Assembly: GCA_937952395.1 (NCBI GenBank)
Contig: CALFYV010000082.1
Location: forward strand, 1 to 7,967
Length of the DNA: 7,967 bases
Direction of reading: 5' to 3'
DNA from: an uncultured Bacteriovoracaceae bacterium
GTDB taxonomy: Bacteria; Bdellovibrionota; Bacteriovoracia; Bacteriovoracales; Bacteriovoracaceae
Shown here: piece by piece, positions 5,993 through 7,967 of the stretch
Layout: the number at the start of each line of letters is the position of its first letter
Numbering within the stretch: the first letter of the stretch is position 1
Translations under genes and position numbers: made by a program
The notes under the pieces: model-generated
Told to the model about the DNA's origin: nothing
Database searches by the model: none
Seen by the model: only the letters and a program-made list of their open reading frames with translations

Positions 5993-6542
5993 GAATAACT
6001 AAGTGGACCTCTTTTACTAGAAATCTCACCCTCAACTCTATCAAGCTGCTGCTTGATAACCTAGGGCCACTCTCATACTTTTCATTTAAGTAAGAAAGCT
6101 GCCCCTGCGCTGTTTTAAGCGAATCAATATCTCCCCTCTTTTCATAACACTTGGCCACCTCAATAAACTTATTCACATAATAAGAATTATCCGGGCATCT
6201 TAATTCTTTGGTGGTCTCATATGTCCAGCTGGTTGTGGGGAACAAGAACTCCAGCATATCTTTATCTTGCTCCGTACTTGGGCAACCATACTGACACCGC
6301 CCCATAAGCATCATATCCAAAAGCGAGGTCACAGAAAGCATAGGAATGCTTACTAGATACCCCATCGACCCTTGGTAAAATCTCATGTACTTAGTATCAT
6401 CTTTTTCTAGTGGGATATTATTCTGTGCCGTCTCACAATCATTTTCAAAAATGGCCTCTTGATATTTCTTAGCAAAAGAATGATCTTCATTAACTGAAGA
6501 ACAGCTGTAGAGAATGAAAAGTAGTAGAAATCGCTCCCCCAC
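5970..6542 (-). CDS. Small lipoprotein of unknown function
   Basis: The 190-residue product begins with GTG and a short lipoprotein signal (GERFLLLFILYSC, lipobox LYSC, lipidated Cys14), so it should be anchored in a membrane facing the periplasm. The mature part holds five more cysteines (C36, C83, C87, C116, C132), including a CQYGC pair. A hydrophobic stretch runs from about 60 to 80, and a helical, TPR-like segment covers NKFIEVAKCYEKRGDIDSLK and what follows. I recognise no family. The start codon overlaps the TAG of the gene-X remnant (TAGTG), the signature of translational coupling to a former upstream partner. AAAG precedes it by a few nucleotides. The last ten codons run into the operator-like boxes of hipBA, so the C-terminus may have been altered when that module arrived. 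Confidence 0.62.
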   Translation of the reverse strand: MGERFLLLFILYSCSSVNEDHSFAKKYQEAIFENDCETAQNNIPLEKDDTKYMRFYQGSMGYLVSIPMLSVTSLLDMMLMGRCQYGCPSTEQDKDMLEFLFPTTSWTYETTKELRCPDNSYYVNKFIEVAKCYEKRGDIDSLKTAQGQLSYLNEKYESGPRLSSSSLIELRVRFLVKEVHLVIPKYSLKY

Positions 6543-6601
6543 TATTTCTTTACTTCACAATCATAAGCATAGGCATCAATATCTTTCTTAGTACAAACTG
6601 C
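6538..6601. repeat. Direct repeat, left copy (64 bp)
   Basis: This segment recurs at 7900-7963 in the same orientation, 62 of 64 bases identical (differences at 6551 T/C and 6590 A/C). Similarity continues weakly to 6525 (TAGAAATC) with a one-base length difference and stops sharply at 6602. It encodes the last codons and stop of gene X on the minus strand. Confidence 0.9.
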
Positions 6602-6661
6602 ATTTAATATGAATTTTTTCTTAAGATCGTACTCAAAAATCCGATATATTACAATATGAAA
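6542..6661 (-). pseudogene. Truncated 3' tail of gene X
   Basis: The minus strand is open for 39 residues from an in-frame TAG (6664-6662) to TAG at 6544-6542, with no start codon. Its last 19 residues, AVCTKKDIDAYAYDCEVKK, are identical to those encoded at the right edge of the window, with two synonymous base differences. Upstream (IFEYDLKKKFILN) the two diverge, and the frame closes at the start of the signal-peptidase-like gene. It therefore looks like the end of a gene whose 5' part was lost or replaced. The lipoprotein gene overlaps its stop codon, suggesting they were once an operon. The family is unknown. Confidence 0.6.
6621..6650 (+). promoter_or_regulatory. Candidate leaderless promoter of the signal-peptidase-like gene
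   Basis: TATATT (6645-6650) ends 5 nt before the ATG at 6656, and TTAAGA (6621-6626) lies 18 bp upstream of it as a four-of-six -35. No purine-rich ribosome site precedes the ATG. Transcription would begin within a base or two of the start codon. Confidence 0.3.
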
Positions 6662-7216
6662 CTATTTATGTTTTTTTTCTATCTAACTGCAACGTTTGCA
6701 CAATCAATTCAAACTATGCCCACAGAATCAATGGCCCCTGCAATTTACAAAGGTCAAAAAGTCAAATTAGTTGAAATAAAAGTAATCCATAGAGGTGATG
6801 TTGTTTACTACAATAGGCCTGATCAGGATTATATGGGGAAAAAAGTCAAAAGTGGCCCAGGAGTAGGAAGAATTATTGGTATGCCTGGAGATAAATTTGA
6901 AATAAAAGAAAGTATTTTTTATATAAATGGTTCTCCGGTTAAAATGAGTAAAATGGAAAAACCTGAAAAGTACTCTTCTAAACTTGATAAAGCGTTTGCA
7001 AACTATAATTTTAGTGTTTTTGAAGTTACTCATAAAGATCTTAAATTTCTTATGCTTAGAGATGATACGCCGCTTTTTGTTACCTATCCATTAATCTCAA
7101 TCCCTGGAGGAAAGTACTTTATCAGTGGTGATAATTATAACTTTTCATATGACTCTAAGACATTTGGGCCTGTGGATATAAAAGATATTCCTTTCAAAGT
7201 TGAAGTTATTGAATAA
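6656..7216 (+). CDS. Signal peptidase I-like protein (S26 family) lacking the catalytic lysine
   Basis: The 186-residue product keeps most family S26 boxes: PTESMAPAIYKGQKV (22-36) with the nucleophile S25-M26, RGDVVYY (46-52), GRIIGMPGDKFEI (71-83) and GDNYNFSYDSKTFGPV (158-173). In active bacterial enzymes the third box reads K-R-x-x-G-x-P-G-D, the Lys being the general base. Here that residue is G71, before R72, and no lysine sits at an equivalent place. The N-terminus (MKLFMFFFYLTATFAQS) is a single hydrophobic segment that could anchor the protein or be cleaved as a signal peptide. Box one begins only a few residues later, as in short signal peptidases. It may be inactive, use another base, or process a special substrate. 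It is a stand-alone gene, convergent with the membrane protein. Family is secure, activity doubtful. Confidence 0.85.
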   Translation: MKLFMFFFYLTATFAQSIQTMPTESMAPAIYKGQKVKLVEIKVIHRGDVVYYNRPDQDYMGKKVKSGPGVGRIIGMPGDKFEIKESIFYINGSPVKMSKMEKPEKYSSKLDKAFANYNFSVFEVTHKDLKFLMLRDDTPLFVTYPLISIPGGKYFISGDNYNFSYDSKTFGPVDIKDIPFKVEVIE

Positions 7217-7280
7217 AAGCCACTTTCTCAAAGTCACTAATTGTTGATACGAAGTCCGAAAGCAATACAGATTACTAAAA

Positions 7281-7724
7281 CTATCCTTTATGGTCAAAAA
7301 GCCTAGAACCACTTTTAATAAATTGTGAAAGCTTAGATTGATAAAAATCTCTATCACTTGCACCTTCTTTAACAAACAGCAAAGCTAGAAATTTTATTAA
7401 TTGTAAAGGCGGTAACAATATACATAGTAGAAAAGACAGTGAAGTAGCAAAATAAAGCTCATGATTTGAGACAGAAGATAAAATACTCCTAAACCTTCTT
7501 AAGTCAATCAAAAATCCTGACAAGAATATAAATATCAACATAAAAATAGATAAGTAGCTATCGATAGATTTTGCAGTATCACTTCCAGCTTCAATTCCAT
7601 TTATACTCATTAGCCTCATCATTAATACCATAATAAAAAAAACTGAAAATAAAAGCTTCAAAAAGTCGAAAAAGTAACCTAATCCATCAGTCTTGTTGTT
7701 TGCAAAATTTTTCAAAAATTTCAT
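7281..7724 (-). CDS. Small integral membrane protein of unknown function
   Basis: The 147-residue protein has three hydrophobic segments: about 18-37 (FFDFLKLLFSVFFIMVLMMR), 56-74 (SYLSIFMLIFIFLSGFLID) and 91-118 (YFATSLSFLLCILLPPLQLI and on). The last is long and broken by PP, so could be a re-entrant or bent helix. The N-terminal tail is basic (MKFLKNFANNK), and so is the loop after segment two (LRRFR), suggesting both face the cytoplasm. The C-terminal tail ends LFDHKG and is polar. I recognise no family. It has no Shine-Dalgarno sequence; TATAAT lies 6 nt before the ATG. It converges with the signal-peptidase-like gene and lies between the two gene-X tails. Coherent membrane topology supports a real gene. 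Confidence 0.65.
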   Translation of the reverse strand: MKFLKNFANNKTDGLGYFFDFLKLLFSVFFIMVLMMRLMSINGIEAGSDTAKSIDSYLSIFMLIFIFLSGFLIDLRRFRSILSSVSNHELYFATSLSFLLCILLPPLQLIKFLALLFVKEGASDRDFYQSKLSQFIKSGSRLFDHKG

Positions 7725-7730
7725 AGCACA

Positions 7731-7736
7731 ATTATA
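7731..7736 (-). promoter_or_regulatory. Candidate -10 element of a leaderless membrane-protein transcript
   Basis: On the minus strand a consensus TATAAT stands exactly 6 nt before the ATG at 7724, so transcription would start at the A of the start codon. The -35 region is weak. No ribosome binding site is visible. Confidence 0.35.
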
Positions 7737-7798
7737 AAAGACAAATTGGTTAAATCATAGACTAAGCGCATTGTCGTGGTGGTGGAAGATAGTCAATT

Positions 7799-7832
7799 CT
7801 CCATCATATTCTCCCTACAGGGATTTATGGAG
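7799..7832. other. Compound hairpin in intergenic space
   Basis: CTCCAT (7799-7804) pairs with ATGGAG (7827-7832), and within it TCCC (7812-7815) pairs with GGGA (7820-7823) around a TACA loop. It lies in the 179-nt gap between the membrane protein start and the gene-X tail and is not followed by a U-run on either strand. It may be an RNA structure, or just chance. No protein-coding gene is convincing in this gap. Confidence 0.3.
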
Positions 7833-7899
7833 GTGACGTTTAGGCATTTAAAAAAGTTTTACTGTGAACTGGGGATCTGCTCAAATCTAGAAATCCCAT

Positions 7900-7963
7900 C
7901 CCACTATTTCTTCACTTCACAATCATAAGCATAGGCATCAATATCTTTCTTCGTACAAACTGC
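7900..7963. repeat. Direct repeat, right copy (64 bp)
   Basis: This is the second copy of the segment at 6538-6601, offset by 1362 bp, with two substitutions that are both silent in the minus-strand frame. Downstream of the stop on the minus strand, GATTTCTA is also shared with the start of the lipoprotein gene, with a one-base shift. This suggests the duplicated unit once included the beginning of that gene. Confidence 0.9.
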
Positions 7964-7967
7964 TCCT
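7904..7967 (-). CDS. 3' end of gene X paralogue (partial)
   Basis: The minus strand enters from the right edge and ends at TAG (7906-7904), encoding GAVCTKKDIDAYAYDCEVKK. The last 19 residues equal those of the truncated tail at 6542-6661. The silent nature of both base differences shows that this frame has been under protein-level selection, so it is probably the tail of an intact gene continuing beyond the window. The family cannot be told from 20 residues; the two cysteines fit an exported protein, but that is only a guess. Confidence 0.6.
   Translation of the reverse strand, partial: GAVCTKKDIDAYAYDCEVKK

Noticed and set aside
7221..7245. Short stem ACTTT-CTC-AAAGT after the signal-peptidase-like gene as a terminator
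   Set aside because: Only five AT-rich pairs and no U-run on the plus strand; too weak to call.
6767..7375. Minus-strand frames of 88 and 76 residues across the signal-peptidase-like gene and its 3' side
   Set aside because: They are antisense to S26 boxes or overlap the end of the membrane protein gene out of frame, and have no recognisable features.
7827..7928. Plus-strand 33-residue frame starting ATG GAG GTG
   Set aside because: Its end is antisense to the gene-X tail, whose silent differences show that the minus strand is the coding one; the frame resembles nothing.

Overview
The window is an AT-rich, gene-dense stretch of a Gram-negative bacterial chromosome. Several products carry Sec signal peptides, one has a lipobox, and two look like outer-membrane beta-barrel proteins (DUF481 and DUF2490 types). 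Base composition plus this protein mix would fit a Bdellovibrio/Bacteriovorax-like lineage. That placement is inference; no marker gene is present.

Left part (1-1463): the 3' end of an unidentified gene is followed closely by a fused Rieske [2Fe-2S]-flavodoxin/FMN-reductase protein. Convergent to it is a 36-residue relic of a LysR-type regulator, then a perfect 12-bp inverted repeat and a promoter-like sequence. Middle-left (1464-3829): two + strand exported proteins (a DUF481 barrel and an unrecognised 310-residue secreted protein) converge on a - strand DUF2490 protein, with a hairpin over the convergence point.

Middle-right (3923-5992): a - strand hipB-hipA type toxin-antitoxin module, with a DUF1905 gene following 32 nt after hipA. 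Upstream of hipB is an array of near-identical 10-bp boxes (CCATATTTGG) spaced about 30 bp apart. It covers an extended -10 promoter and reaches into the end of the next gene. hipB probably starts at a GTG six codons inside the longest reading frame.

Right part (5970-7967): a small lipoprotein gene begins at a GTG overlapping the stop codon of a truncated gene tail ("gene X"). The same tail reappears 1362 bp further right, at the window edge, with only two differences in 64 bp, both synonymous. Between the copies lie an exported signal-peptidase-like protein that lacks the usual catalytic lysine and a small three-helix membrane protein.

Three genes (2245, 6656, and 7724 on the minus strand) have no Shine-Dalgarno sequence and a -10-like hexamer 5-6 nt before ATG, suggesting leaderless transcripts. 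The most unusual elements are the periodic operator array with its three-gene HipBA/DUF1905 module, the lysine-less signal peptidase homologue and the duplicated gene-X tail. No wholly new system can be demonstrated from the sequence alone.
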